A DNA stretch of 64,000 nucleotides from CAUPWF01 sp964367685. GTDB lineage: Bacteria > Bacillota > Clostridia > Lachnospirales > Lachnospiraceae. Under the pieces are notes generated by a model, which saw only the letters and a program-made list of their open reading frames with translations, had not been told where the DNA came from and ran no database searches. A program made the translations under genes and the position numbers. Positions 17,367 to 26,075 of the stretch are shown piece by piece (position 1 is the first letter of the stretch; every line of letters starts with the position of its first letter). The stretch covers positions 24,227-88,226 of the forward strand of contig CAYIYM010000006.1 in the NCBI GenBank assembly GCA_964367685.1. Direction: 5' to 3'.

Positions 17367-18875
17367 CTAATCTATTTCTTCTACAATATTAGGCTCTGCT
17401 TCCATTCCCTCTGTTAATACAGTTCCTAAATCTGTTATTACTAATTCTCCCTCTTCTATGCCATCTAACACTTCAATTTGAGTTAAGTCAGCTATTCCAA
17501 GTTCTACTACTCGTTTTTCCACTCTTCCATCCTTTAAAATATATACAAATTCTCCTTCTGACGAAGAGTTGATAGTGCTGCTAGGAACAGTTAACACTGC
17601 ATCTTTAGCCGCAGTTGTAATGGTAGTCTTTGCATTTACCCCTAAGAAAATATGCTCGTCAGGATTCAGAATATCTATCGTTGCACCAATTACATTTTTT
17701 CCATCCATTGTAGTTGTAGTTATTTGATTAATATGAGAAACTTCACCTTTATACTCGTAATCTTTAATCATAACTGCTACTGGATTTCCAACATTAATTT
17801 TGTCAAAATCATCCGTAGACACTTCAATTTTTATAGAAACATCTTGATTACTTGCAATCGTGAATAGTTTCATTCCCTGTGTTACTTGTAATCCACTTAT
17901 CACTTCTACTTCTGCAACCACTCCATCTGCCTCTGCTATAATTCCTTTTTTTCCAAGTTCTAATAATTCTTTTGCCTCTAATGTAGATAGCTTGACCAAT
18001 TCATTACTCATCTCCAATGCCTTGATTTGATCTGCACTTAGAGCTGAATCACCACTTTCTACAATCCCTTTCTGCATCTCGATTTCCCCGGACAACGTTG
18101 CGATTTCCCCTGGTAATACGTTTACTTCTGCTTCTAGTTCTAATATTTTCACATTAATTTCTTTCCCTTTTGTTTCTAATGTTAATAATTCATTCTGTAT
18201 CTCAAGTAATTTCGATTCTAGTTCTGCCACTTGCTCAGGTGTCACCGTAGATGGATTATCATTTGCTTCTTTTAACATAGCTTCAAGTTCAACTTTTTCT
18301 ACATTATATTTTTCCATCTGAGAAGCAATTTGGCTAGAAGACACCTTCTCATTCGTTAGTGCTGTTTGTTTTTCCGTTAAACGATTTTTTAATGTATCGA
18401 TTTCACTGGTTAATGACTTAACTTCCTTAGACGCCTCAGTAGCTTTTGCCTTTAATTTGTTGTTGCTCTGAATTGTTGCTGCCTTTTCACTATTTGATTG
18501 CAACTCAGAAATCTCTGATTGAGTATTATTTTTCTCTAAGTCTTTTAAATCAAATGTTACTAGAAGATCACCTTTTTTTACCACTTGTCCAATCTCTACA
18601 TTACTTGTAGCTACCACCGCATTTACTGGTGAATAATACAAGTCTTCATCTCCACTTTCTACAACCCCTGTTACTTTCATCTCCTCAACAATATCATTTG
18701 CTGATACTTCTACCACTTCTACCATAGGCATAGTTCCCGTAGCCTTGCCTTCTCCACCTATAAAAAAGGATAGAATAGTTGGTATACCAATAATTGCTAA
18801 TATTATAATAACTGGCATCATTTTCTTCAATGTCTTATTCATCGGCTTCTTCACTTTATCACTCTTATTCTTCAT
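17367..18875 (-). CDS. HlyD/MacA-like adaptor with long coiled coil
   Basis: About 502 residues: basic N-terminus, TM helix (about 20-42), first lipoyl half (VVATSNVEIGQVVKKGDLLVTF), a long alpha-helical hairpin of roughly 180 residues rich in Leu/Glu/Lys (about 110-305), second lipoyl half (GIIAEADGVVAEVEVISGLQVTQGM) and beta domains (DFDKINVGNPVAVMIKDYEYKG). This is the standard adaptor layout, in contrast to the inserted hairpin at 4545-6377. I prefer the ATG at 18875, with GGAGAGGG upstream, over the ATG at 18890. The start overlaps the ATPase gene by 11 bases. It links the permease to the cell exterior. Confidence 0.9.
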   Translation of the reverse strand: MKNKSDKVKKPMNKTLKKMMPVIIILAIIGIPTILSFFIGGEGKATGTMPMVEVVEVSANDIVEEMKVTGVVESGDEDLYYSPVNAVVATSNVEIGQVVKKGDLLVTFDLKDLEKNNTQSEISELQSNSEKAATIQSNNKLKAKATEASKEVKSLTSEIDTLKNRLTEKQTALTNEKVSSSQIASQMEKYNVEKVELEAMLKEANDNPSTVTPEQVAELESKLLEIQNELLTLETKGKEINVKILELEAEVNVLPGEIATLSGEIEMQKGIVESGDSALSADQIKALEMSNELVKLSTLEAKELLELGKKGIIAEADGVVAEVEVISGLQVTQGMKLFTIASNQDVSIKIEVSTDDFDKINVGNPVAVMIKDYEYKGEVSHINQITTTTMDGKNVIGATIDILNPDEHIFLGVNAKTTITTAAKDAVLTVPSSTINSSSEGEFVYILKDGRVEKRVVELGIADLTQIEVLDGIEEGELVITDLGTVLTEGMEAEPNIVEEID

Positions 18876-19581
18876 CTTTTCCCTCTCCATTTTCTTCTTG
18901 ATTCATATATTCACGCTCAATTACACCGTCCTTAAAACAGATTACACGCTTTGCCTGCTCTGCAATTTCCAAATCATGAGTTATAATAATAACTGTCCTT
19001 CCTTCCAAGTACAGCTGATGTAAGATTTCTAGAATCTCATTGGTAGATTTAGAATCAAGATTCCCCGTTGGCTCATCAGCTAATATAATTGGAGGTGCTG
19101 CTGTAATTGCACGAGCAACTGCAACCCTTTGTTGTTGGCCGCCAGACATTTCAGATGGTAGATGATTCATTCGATTCCCTAATCCAACTTTCTCTAATGC
19201 TCCTTCCGCTAATCTATGCCGCGTCTTTTTATCAATTCCTCTGTAAATAAGTGGTAATTCCACATTCTGCAATGCGGTTAAATTACTTATTAAATTAAAG
19301 CCTTGAAAAATAAATCCTATCTCTCGATTTCGAATATCTGCTAAATCATCATCTTTCATTTTTGCAACATTCTTTCCATGCAAATAGTACTCTCCCGACG
19401 TTGGTTGATCTAGGCAACCAATCATATTCATCACCGTGGATTTTCCTGATCCAGATTGCCCTATAATTGCAACGAATTCACCTTTTTGAATCTCAATATC
19501 AATTCCATCTAAGGCACGCACTTCATTCTCTCCTGGATTATATATTTTGTATAAATTTCTTATACTTACTAATGATTCCAT
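18865..19581 (-). CDS. ABC transporter ATP-binding protein (MacB/LolD type)
   Basis: A 238-residue ATPase with Walker A GQSGSGKST, FIFQGFNLI at the Q-loop, signature MSGGQQQRVAVARAI, Walker B IILADEPTGNLD and THD at the H-loop. The C-terminus is an unusual acidic tail (EYMNQEENGEGKDEE). The start is set at the ATG at 19581, which has GGGGAGG seven bases upstream; an upstream codon at 19596 lies inside that site's context. First gene of the second ABC operon (ATPase, adaptor, permease, small membrane protein). Confidence 0.94.
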   Translation of the reverse strand: MESLVSIRNLYKIYNPGENEVRALDGIDIEIQKGEFVAIIGQSGSGKSTVMNMIGCLDQPTSGEYYLHGKNVAKMKDDDLADIRNREIGFIFQGFNLISNLTALQNVELPLIYRGIDKKTRHRLAEGALEKVGLGNRMNHLPSEMSGGQQQRVAVARAITAAPPIILADEPTGNLDSKSTNEILEILHQLYLEGRTVIIITHDLEIAEQAKRVICFKDGVIEREYMNQEENGEGKDEE

Positions 19582-19615
19582 ATATCCTCCCCACATATTA
19601 GTTATAATTGTACTT

Positions 19616-19637
19616 TTGTATCAACCACTTAATACAA
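19616..19637. promoter_or_regulatory. Inverted repeat, candidate operator
   Basis: Arms TTGTAT (19616-19621) and ATACAA (19632-19637) separated by 10 bases, directly downstream of the predicted -10 box of the ABC operon. A repressor here would block transcription. No regulator gene is adjacent. Confidence 0.4.
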
Positions 19638-19664
19638 GTATACATTCTTTGTTAAGAAAGTCAA
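19637..19664 (-). promoter_or_regulatory. Predicted sigma-A promoter of the second ABC operon
   Basis: On the minus strand TTGACT (19664-19659), 16-base spacer, TATACT (19642-19637). Confidence 0.55.
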
Positions 19665-19737
19665 TATTTTTTTCAGAATTTTATATTTTTTTATAATTAT
19701 TCCATTTACTTACAGATAAATTCACTAGAATTCTTAT

Positions 19738-19771
19738 AAAAAAATCATCTACTTCCTATCGTAGATGATTT
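19738..19771 (-). terminator. Intrinsic terminator of the TrpXYZ-like operon
   Basis: Stem AAATCATCTAC/GTAGATGATTT (19742-19752 with 19761-19771). On the minus strand it runs into a T-tract (plus-strand A-run 19738-19744). Confidence 0.85.
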
Positions 19772-19811
19772 CCTCTTTGATACTTTATTGTGCATATATC
19801 AAAATATATTT

Positions 19812-20585
19812 TTAATTTCCACATTCAATACTAATTTCATTGAACTTCTTCAATAATTCTTCAATTCGAATTGCTTCTTTCTCTGCTCCTTGACAATCTA
19901 AAACTGCTTCTCCTTGATGCATCATCAACAAGCGATTTCCATACTCAATTGCATATCTTAAATTGTGGGTAACCATGATTGTTGTGAGTTGCTTCTCCTT
20001 GACAATTTTATCTGTTAATTCCATAATTATCTCCGCTGTTTTTGGATCCAACGCTGCTGTATGCTCGTCTAAAATCAAAAATTCTATTGGCGTCAACGTG
20101 GACATTAGCAATGCCATTGCCTGCCTTTGCCCACCTGAAAGCGCACCCACTTTTACATCCATTTTATCTTCCAAGCCGAGATTTAGTTGTCTGAGACTTT
20201 CTCTATAAGATTCTCTCCTAGCCTTATTGATTCCCAATGATAAGCCATACAATTTTCCTTTATTATCTGCCAATGACATATTTTCAAGTATGGTCATAGA
20301 CGGGCAGGTTCCCACTGATGGATTCTGATATACTCGTCCAATCTTACGATTTCGAACGTATTCTTTTGCTTTTGTAATATTTTCACCATTGATTGATATG
20401 CTTCCCGATTCAATTGGAATACTTCCACAAATAATATTAAGCATGGATGTTTTCCCCGAACCATTACTGCCAATCACAGATACAAATTCTCCTTTATTTA
20501 CAGATAAATTAAAATCATGAAACAAGCACATCTCATTTACTGTTCCAGGATTATAATATTTCTGAATTCCTTTTAAATCAAGCAT
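19812..20585 (-). CDS. ABC transporter ATP-binding protein (TrpXYZ-like importer)
   Basis: A 257-residue ATPase: Walker A GSNGSGKTS (about 37-45), RVYQNPSVGTCPS at the Q-loop, signature LSGGQRQAMALLMST, Walker B FLILDEHTAALD (His in place of the common Pro) and THNLRYAI at the H-loop. The VYQNPSxGT and DEHTAALDP sequences are characteristic of the ATPase that accompanies the unusual TrpX-type solute-binding proteins. Its start overlaps the permease gene by 8 bases. It energises uptake by the permease at 20578-21453. Confidence 0.9.
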   Translation of the reverse strand: MLDLKGIQKYYNPGTVNEMCLFHDFNLSVNKGEFVSVIGSNGSGKTSMLNIICGSIPIESGSISINGENITKAKEYVRNRKIGRVYQNPSVGTCPSMTILENMSLADNKGKLYGLSLGINKARRESYRESLRQLNLGLEDKMDVKVGALSGGQRQAMALLMSTLTPIEFLILDEHTAALDPKTAEIIMELTDKIVKEKQLTTIMVTHNLRYAIEYGNRLLMMHQGEAVLDCQGAEKEAIRIEELLKKFNEISIECGN

Positions 20586-21453
20586 TGTTCTTCACCTTCT
20601 TCTTTCGCTCCATGCTAAGCACCAAAATTCCTAAAAATAAAACTGCTGTTATTAATTTCATACTTTGTGGTTCAAATTGTTTGATTGCGATTGCAACACA
20701 TCCTTTATAAATGATGGATCCAATAATTACAACAGATGTTGCTTTTAGTATTGTGAAATTCTTAAATAAACTAGTGCCAATGATTACACTTGCTAATCCA
20801 ATCACAATTGCACCGGTTCCCATTGATATTTCAAAAACCCGTTGCTCTTGCGCGAACAAAGAACCTGCCATACTAACCAAACCATTTGAAATAGCCAGTC
20901 CAAGAATCTTTACATTTCCCTGATCTTTCGCTAGAGATGTTACTAGCATATCATTGTCTCCCACTGCCCGAAGTAAGAATCCAGATTGTGTTCGTAAGTA
21001 AGCATCCAACAGGAATTTACAAAATAGTGTGATTAAAGCAATGATAATGAATGTTGTATAAGGACTACTATTGAAAATAGCGTTTACAAATTCATTTTTA
21101 AATACCGTTTCTTGAGAAAACAAGGGAACATTTGCAGTGCCCGCAATATATAAATTAATAGACCATAAAGCAGTCATCATAATAATACCAGAGAGCAGAT
21201 CTCTCACTTTAAACTTTACGTGAATTACACCAGTACAAACGCCTGCTAGTACCCCTATTAAAAAAGACACTAGCAACGCCAAAAAGGGATTTGCTTCGCG
21301 TGTAATTAGAGCTGCTGTTACGGCTGCCCCAAGGGGAAAACTTCCATCCACCGTTAAATCTGGAAAATCCAAAATCTTATAAGTAATATATACACCCAAT
21401 CCTAGAATTCCATAAATCAATCCTTGTTCGAGCACTGCTATAAATAAATCCAT
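20578..21453 (-). CDS. ABC transporter permease (TrpXYZ-like importer)
   Basis: A 291-residue permease with about eight hydrophobic segments, of the same broad class as branched-chain amino-acid and sugar permeases. Conserved-looking features include KILDFPDLTVDGSFPLGAAVTAA (about 26-48) and GNDMLVTSLAKDQGNVKILGLAISNGL (about 180-206). It ends ERKKKVKNNA on the cytoplasmic side. It lies between the solute-binding protein (56 bases upstream) and the ATPase. Confidence 0.9.
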   Translation of the reverse strand: MDLFIAVLEQGLIYGILGLGVYITYKILDFPDLTVDGSFPLGAAVTAALITREANPFLALLVSFLIGVLAGVCTGVIHVKFKVRDLLSGIIMMTALWSINLYIAGTANVPLFSQETVFKNEFVNAIFNSSPYTTFIIIALITLFCKFLLDAYLRTQSGFLLRAVGDNDMLVTSLAKDQGNVKILGLAISNGLVSMAGSLFAQEQRVFEISMGTGAIVIGLASVIIGTSLFKNFTILKATSVVIIGSIIYKGCVAIAIKQFEPQSMKLITAVLFLGILVLSMERKKKVKNNA

Positions 21454-21509
21454 ACCGTTCCTCTTTCTATATGGTTCAAATAGTCAAACTACGACTTTTA
21501 CCACGTTCC

Positions 21510-22526
21510 TTATTTCGTTTCAATTGTTGTAAATTTTTCCGCTGCATTTTCAATTATTTCATCATCTATTGTCACACCTAATTTCTCCGCAACAGCTTCA
21601 TTGTAATATAGTTCTACTTCTGTAATTGTTTCAAATGAAATATCTGATGCTTTCTTATTTCCTTTTAGTACCTCTGCTGCCATTGCTCCTGTTTGCTTAC
21701 CTAAAGAAACATAATCAATACCTTGTGCTGCTAAGCACCCAATTTTCACCTGCTCTATTTCACTTCCAAAAATCGGAATATTTTTTTCAAATGCTTTTTC
21801 TAATATAGTCGGTAATGCATTTACTACTGTGTTGTCTGTTAAATTAGTCATACAATCTACTTCTGATAAGATATCATCTGCTGCAAGAGATACATCCGCA
21901 GATGTTGAAATCCCTTTTGTTACCAATTCAAACCCATAAGATTCAACTGCTGCTTCGTATTCAGCAATTGCAGATACAGAATTCACCTCACTTGTTGTAT
22001 AGATAATGCCTAACTTCTTAGCATCTGGTAACATTTCACGAATCATCGCTAATTGCGCATCGACTGCTAACTTATCGCTAGTACCTGTTATTTCACCTAC
22101 TGAAGTGCCATCTTCCATTGCTAGTTCAGCCGCAACTGGGTCAGTAACTGCCGTATAAATAACTGGAATTTCTTTATCCATTGCGGCATTATATGCTGTT
22201 TGTGCACTAGGTGTTGCAATTCCACAAATTAAATCCACATCATCAGTCACAAATCCATCTGCAATTTGACCCGCAATACCCATATCTGTATTAGCATTTT
22301 TATATTCTACCACTAAGTTGTCACCTTCTACAAACCCCTCTTCTTCTAACCCTAATAAAAATCCCTCTCGGCAATTATCTAGAGATCCATGTTCTGCAAA
22401 TTGAGAGATTCCTATTGTATATGTTTCTACGCCAGGTGTTGTATCAGCACTTTCCTCTCCACAACCTACTAATAAAGTTCCTACTACTACCATTGATAAC
22501 AAACTCATAACTATTTTCTTTTTCAT
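21510..22526 (-). CDS. TrpX-like ABC transporter solute-binding lipoprotein
   Basis: A 338-residue protein with a lipoprotein signal (MKKKIVMSLLSMVVVGTLLVGC, lipobox LLVGC, Cys22) and a type 1 periplasmic-binding fold (from about 35: YTIGISQFAEHGSLDNCREGF). The family (PF04392) includes TrpX, predicted to take up tryptophan in Firmicutes. DSDN-like and GxxTGTSD-type segments (GEITGTSDKLAV, about 145) are present. GAGGAG precedes the ATG. The T-box leader upstream means expression rises when the cognate tRNA is uncharged, in line with amino-acid or precursor uptake. Confidence 0.9.
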   Translation of the reverse strand: MKKKIVMSLLSMVVVGTLLVGCGEESADTTPGVETYTIGISQFAEHGSLDNCREGFLLGLEEEGFVEGDNLVVEYKNANTDMGIAGQIADGFVTDDVDLICGIATPSAQTAYNAAMDKEIPVIYTAVTDPVAAELAMEDGTSVGEITGTSDKLAVDAQLAMIREMLPDAKKLGIIYTTSEVNSVSAIAEYEAAVESYGFELVTKGISTSADVSLAADDILSEVDCMTNLTDNTVVNALPTILEKAFEKNIPIFGSEIEQVKIGCLAAQGIDYVSLGKQTGAMAAEVLKGNKKASDISFETITEVELYYNEAVAEKLGVTIDDEIIENAAEKFTTIETK

Positions 22527-22605
22527 GTTCTGATTCTCCTCTTCTACTTTTTGAAATTGAGCAATCTATAAACGAGTATCTTGAGCCTTGATTATGAATC
22601 CCAAT

Positions 22606-22881
22606 ACATAAAAAAACCGTCCCAAACCAAAGGTTTGAGACGGTAATATAATTCATATTATCGCGGTGCCACTCAAATTGACTAAACGTCCTCTTATAGA
22701 TGTACTAGCATACATTCCTAATTGATAACGGGTTTGGTTCCCGACTTACCATACTCTAATGAAATTTCAGGCAGCCCTCAAAAGTCCATTCAACTATACG
22801 TACCATATGACATCTCACCACCTGCCACTCTCTGTAATGTAACAATATAATCTACTCTTCTTTCTCATCGGTTTTAAATAT
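22606..22881 (-). promoter_or_regulatory. T-box riboswitch leader of the TrpXYZ-like operon
   Basis: On the minus strand the T-box sequence GAGTGGCACCGCGA lies at 22674-22661. TTTGAG just 5' of it can pair with CTCAAA in the terminator's left arm, giving the antiterminator/terminator switch. Upstream are AGAGAG, GGTGGTGAGA and a GGCAG/CTGCC stem typical of stem I, and AACCAAACCCGTTATC resembles the stem II/III region. The specifier could not be fixed by hand pairing; near 22753-22749 the RNA reads GAGTATGG, which contains TGG (Trp) and TAT (Tyr). Trp is favoured by the transporter family. Confidence 0.9.
22610..22644 (-). terminator. T-box attenuator terminator
   Basis: Stem ACCGTCTCAAACC/GGTTTGGGACGGT on the minus strand (22644-22632 with 22628-22616) followed by seven T. 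It is the OFF state of the riboswitch. Confidence 0.92.
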
Positions 22882-22887
22882 AATAGT

Positions 22888-22916
22888 ACTTTAACGCATT
22901 GAAGTGTTTTTGTCAA
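22888..22916 (-). promoter_or_regulatory. Predicted promoter of the T-box transcript
   Basis: TTGACA (22916-22911), 17-base spacer, TAAAGT (22893-22888) on the minus strand. TACTAT five bases further is an alternative -10 with poorer spacing. Confidence 0.5.
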
Positions 22917-22965
22917 CCTTTTTTCTAATATTTTCTAGAATTTCTAATCAATTTTTCTTAATTCG

Positions 22966-22994
22966 TTGTAGTAAGAAGAAAGATTTGCTATAAT
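22966..22994 (+). promoter_or_regulatory. Predicted sigma-A promoter of upp
   Basis: TTGTAG (22966-22971), 17-base spacer, TATAAT (22989-22994). Confidence 0.65.
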
Positions 22995-23060
22995 ATGTTA
23001 GATATGCATCAAGCAATCAAAGACACGAAAACAAGTAATCATGTGAAAGGATTTAAATTT

Positions 23061-23693
23061 ATGAACAAGAATGTTACTATTATGGAACACCCATTAGCAC
23101 AACATAAAATTACTTTATTAAGAGATAAAAAAACAGGAACTAAAGAGTTCAAGGAGCTCGTTAGTGAATTGGCAACTCTAATTTGTTATGAAGCCACAAG
23201 AGATCTTCCACTATGTGAGATAGAAGTAGAGACACCACTTGTAGTTGCTAAGACAAAAGTAGTTGCTGGCCGCAAGTTAGCACTTGTTCCTATACTTCGT
23301 GCAGGACTTGGAATGGTTGACGGTATGCTAACTCTCGTTCCAGCTGCGAAAGTAGGACACATCGGAATGTATCGTGATGAAACTACATTTGAACCTGTAG
23401 AATATTACTGCAAGCTTCCAGAAGATATTAACGAAAGAGATATCTTTGTACTTGACCCAATGCTTGCAACTGGTGGAAGTGCATGCGATGCAATTACACA
23501 AATCAAAAAACTAGGTGGAAAACACATTAAGTTCTTATGTATTATTGCTGCTCCAGAAGGATTGGAGAAATTAACAAAACTTCACCCTGATGTAGATGTA
23601 TATATTGGTTCTCTTGATGAACGCCTAAATGAAAATGGATATATACTTCCTGGACTTGGCGATGCAGGAGATCGTATTTTCGGAACAAAATAA
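23061..23693 (+). CDS. upp: Uracil phosphoribosyltransferase
   Basis: A 210-residue cytosolic enzyme that converts uracil and PRPP to UMP in pyrimidine salvage. It begins MNKNVTIMEHPLAQHKITLLRDK, a standard UPRTase start. The PRPP-binding motif DPMLATGGSA is near 131-140, and the uracil-binding end GYILPGLGDAGDRIFGTK closes the protein. An upstream in-frame ATG at 22995 directly abuts the -10 box and has no ribosome binding site, so I start at 23061, which has GAAAGGA. Monocistronic, between its own promoter and terminator. Confidence 0.97.
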   Translation: MNKNVTIMEHPLAQHKITLLRDKKTGTKEFKELVSELATLICYEATRDLPLCEIEVETPLVVAKTKVVAGRKLALVPILRAGLGMVDGMLTLVPAAKVGHIGMYRDETTFEPVEYYCKLPEDINERDIFVLDPMLATGGSACDAITQIKKLGGKHIKFLCIIAAPEGLEKLTKLHPDVDVYIGSLDERLNENGYILPGLGDAGDRIFGTK

Positions 23694-23698
23694 AACGC

Positions 23699-23742
23699 AA
23701 AAGAACGATACCTTTTTTAATCAATGGTATCGTTCTTTTTTT
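23699..23742 (+). terminator. Intrinsic terminator of upp
   Basis: Stem AAGAACGATACC (23701-23712) with GGTATCGTTCTT (23726-23737) followed by a T-run. Confidence 0.92.
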
Positions 23743-23751
23743 ATCTAGCTT

Positions 23752-23851
23752 NNNNNNNNNNNNNNNNNNNNNNNNNNNNNNNNNNNNNNNNNNNNNNNNN
23801 NNNNNNNNNNNNNNNNNNNNNNNNNNNNNNNNNNNNNNNNNNNNNNNNNNN
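23752..23851. other. Assembly gap (100 N), flanks share 12 bases
   Basis: Exactly 100 N between the upp terminator and the end of the molybdopterin enzyme gene. The 12 bases TTTATCTAGCTT occur immediately left (23740-23751) and right (23852-23863), so the two contig ends probably overlap and little or nothing is missing. Confidence 0.95.
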
Positions 23852-23856
23852 TTTAT

Positions 23857-26073
23857 CTAGCTTTTCTTCTCGACTTCTACTAAATTCGTGTGTTGTGGAT
23901 TTCCATTTGCCAGTGGAGTAGGATGGTGGGATGTTAACACATTAATTGATCCTCCCACATCTACCCCTTCTTTATTTGGTTGATACCAAGCACCTTGTGA
24001 CAATGCAACTGTTCCTTGGCGAATGCGTTCTGTCAACTTCACTGGAGTTTCTATTTTTCCTCTTTGATTAAAGACGTTAACAATATCATCTGAAGTTATA
24101 TTTCTCTCTCTTGCATCATCTGGATGAATCCATAGTTGTTGTGGATCCAACTTTGTCATTTTTTTATTATTATCATGTATTGAATGGCAACGACGCTTTG
24201 AATGCCAACCTATCAATTGCAATGGATAAGTTTCTATTAAATCATCTTCATGGCCTTCTTTAACTGGAATATATCCTGGAATAGGTGGAACCACGCTTCT
24301 ATAAGTCGATTCATAAATTCGTTTTGAGAAAATTTCTATTTTACCACTATCCGTTGCAAATGGCTTCCCTTCATGAATTTGCTCCCAAAAAGCTATATGA
24401 TTCTTTATTTCTGGATATCGATATACCCCCGTTTCCTTCAATTCCTCATAGGTTGGCAACTCCGGATTTTTCTCGCGTGTTCTTCGATATAAGTAACGTA
24501 AGGATTCGTCAACTGTATTGCACCCCATACTAAATGCATCCTTATAGCCTAATTTTTCAGCCAATTCAAGAATCCAATCAAATTCAAATCGACTCTCTCC
24601 TATTGGTTGAATCACTTGATTATTAAATCCAAAATAATCTCCATTTATCCATGGATTTGTAATATTTTCATTTTCAAACATAGAAGTGCCTGGAAGTACT
24701 AAATCTGAATGCATTGCACTTGCGGTCATAAATAGATCTGATGTTACAATAAATTCACATTTACTTGTGTCTGACAAAATCTCTTTTGTTCTTCCAAGAT
24801 CGCTATGCTGATTCATTAAGATATTTCCAGCAAGATTGAAAATCATCTTAATATTACTATCCAATTTGTCCATGCCTGCTACGCCATCTTGGGCATTCAT
24901 CTCCGTACCTCTAAGAATTGCTTCCGTCCAAGTAAAACTTGAAATTTTCCCTTGATAGGGATTATCCACATCTGGATAGGTTGGAAAAACTGGTGTTTTC
25001 AAATAACCTGGCCCACCTGCCCATCCACCTGATTTCCCTATATTTCCTGTAAGACAAGCTAACATAATTGCTCCTCTTGTAGCTTGCTCACCTCCTGCCG
25101 TTCTTTGTACTCCATACCCTGGAATCAATGCACCTCTTTCACTTTTTCCATAAATCCTAGCCAAATCTATGATAGTATTTGCATCTATTCCTGTGATTTT
25201 TTCACCCCATTTAGGCGTTTTTTGAACACCATCTAGAGTACCCATAAGATAATCAAAGTAACTCAAAGTAACATCTGTATTAGGAGGCATATGTTCTCGA
25301 TCAAATCCTATACAAAACTCATCAATAAAATCTTTATCATATAAATTCTCTGTATAAATTACATATGCCATTGCATCCATTAATGCTGCATCTGTAGATG
25401 GTCGAATTGGAATCCATTCTGCATCTAAGGATTGAAAAGTATCATTATAGCGTGGGTCGACTCCAATTATTTTGATTCCTTTCTTTTTTGCTTTTCTTAA
25501 ATAATAATTCAGACTTTCTCCAAATTTTGTTTCCATTGGATTATGTCCCCATAAAATTATTACATTTGCATCTAAAAGGGTATCATTGCTATTTCCAGTA
25601 TATTTCGTTCCATATAAAAATGGCGTGGTATAGTTTACGCATGCTGTGCTATAGCTATTGTAGTAATCTAACACACCACCGTCCAAACATAATAATCTTC
25701 GTATCAATGTATTTCCACGAAGAATTCCCGTTACACCTGTGGCATAATTTACATAACGAGATCCTACACCATAGGACTCTTTTATATATATCCATTTATC
25801 GTAAATCATTTGAATAGCTTCTTCCCAAGAAATTCGCTGAAATTCACCACTCCCACGCGGTCCAACTCGCTTCAGTGGATATTGCAACCTTTGATCATTA
25901 ATAAACGTATGATGGTAATTCATTCCCCGTATACAAGCTGTTAATGGAATTCCATTCTCTACATCTGATTGACGTTGTGTATCTATTTTTACAATCTTAT
26001 CGTCTTCAACATGTACTTTAATAATACATTTACTTCCACAATTATTTAGTCCCATTGTTGGAATTATTTTCAT
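23857..26073 (-). CDS. Molybdopterin-dependent oxidoreductase (DMSO reductase family)
   Basis: A 738-residue catalytic subunit with no twin-arginine signal, so probably cytoplasmic. N-terminal Fe-S domain: NCGSKC gives Cys12 and Cys16, and Cys47 lies in ACIRG; the usual first cysteine, expected at residue 8, is Gly. The DmsA-like segment YYNSYSTAC (about 137-145) suggests a Ser Mo ligand near 142. Cofactor-binding segments include ILWGHNPMETK and LVLPGTSMFENENI, and the C-terminal domain (about 610-738) carries HPDDARERNITSDDIV. No electron-transfer or membrane-anchor subunits follow. It is two bases downstream of an old yellow enzyme gene, which may supply electrons or share a substrate. Substrate unknown. 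Confidence 0.88.
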   Translation of the reverse strand: MKIIPTMGLNNCGSKCIIKVHVEDDKIVKIDTQRQSDVENGIPLTACIRGMNYHHTFINDQRLQYPLKRVGPRGSGEFQRISWEEAIQMIYDKWIYIKESYGVGSRYVNYATGVTGILRGNTLIRRLLCLDGGVLDYYNSYSTACVNYTTPFLYGTKYTGNSNDTLLDANVIILWGHNPMETKFGESLNYYLRKAKKKGIKIIGVDPRYNDTFQSLDAEWIPIRPSTDAALMDAMAYVIYTENLYDKDFIDEFCIGFDREHMPPNTDVTLSYFDYLMGTLDGVQKTPKWGEKITGIDANTIIDLARIYGKSERGALIPGYGVQRTAGGEQATRGAIMLACLTGNIGKSGGWAGGPGYLKTPVFPTYPDVDNPYQGKISSFTWTEAILRGTEMNAQDGVAGMDKLDSNIKMIFNLAGNILMNQHSDLGRTKEILSDTSKCEFIVTSDLFMTASAMHSDLVLPGTSMFENENITNPWINGDYFGFNNQVIQPIGESRFEFDWILELAEKLGYKDAFSMGCNTVDESLRYLYRRTREKNPELPTYEELKETGVYRYPEIKNHIAFWEQIHEGKPFATDSGKIEIFSKRIYESTYRSVVPPIPGYIPVKEGHEDDLIETYPLQLIGWHSKRRCHSIHDNNKKMTKLDPQQLWIHPDDARERNITSDDIVNVFNQRGKIETPVKLTERIRQGTVALSQGAWYQPNKEGVDVGGSINVLTSHHPTPLANGNPQHTNLVEVEKKS

Positions 26074-26075
26074 TT

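Noticed and set aside
3280..19581. Composite transposon or genomic island bounded by the two related ABC cassettes
   Set aside because: The cassettes are diverged paralogs in the same orientation, with no transposase, integrase, tRNA gene or terminal repeats seen.
22444..22656. Minus-strand open frame across the T-box terminator and the start of the lipoprotein gene
   Set aside because: It overlaps the terminator hairpin and the solute-binding protein in another frame, with no ribosome binding site or protein-like composition.
23724..23921. Open frame spanning the 100-N gap after upp
   Set aside because: It exists only because Ns contain no stops; both flanks are terminator or the antisense of the molybdopterin gene.
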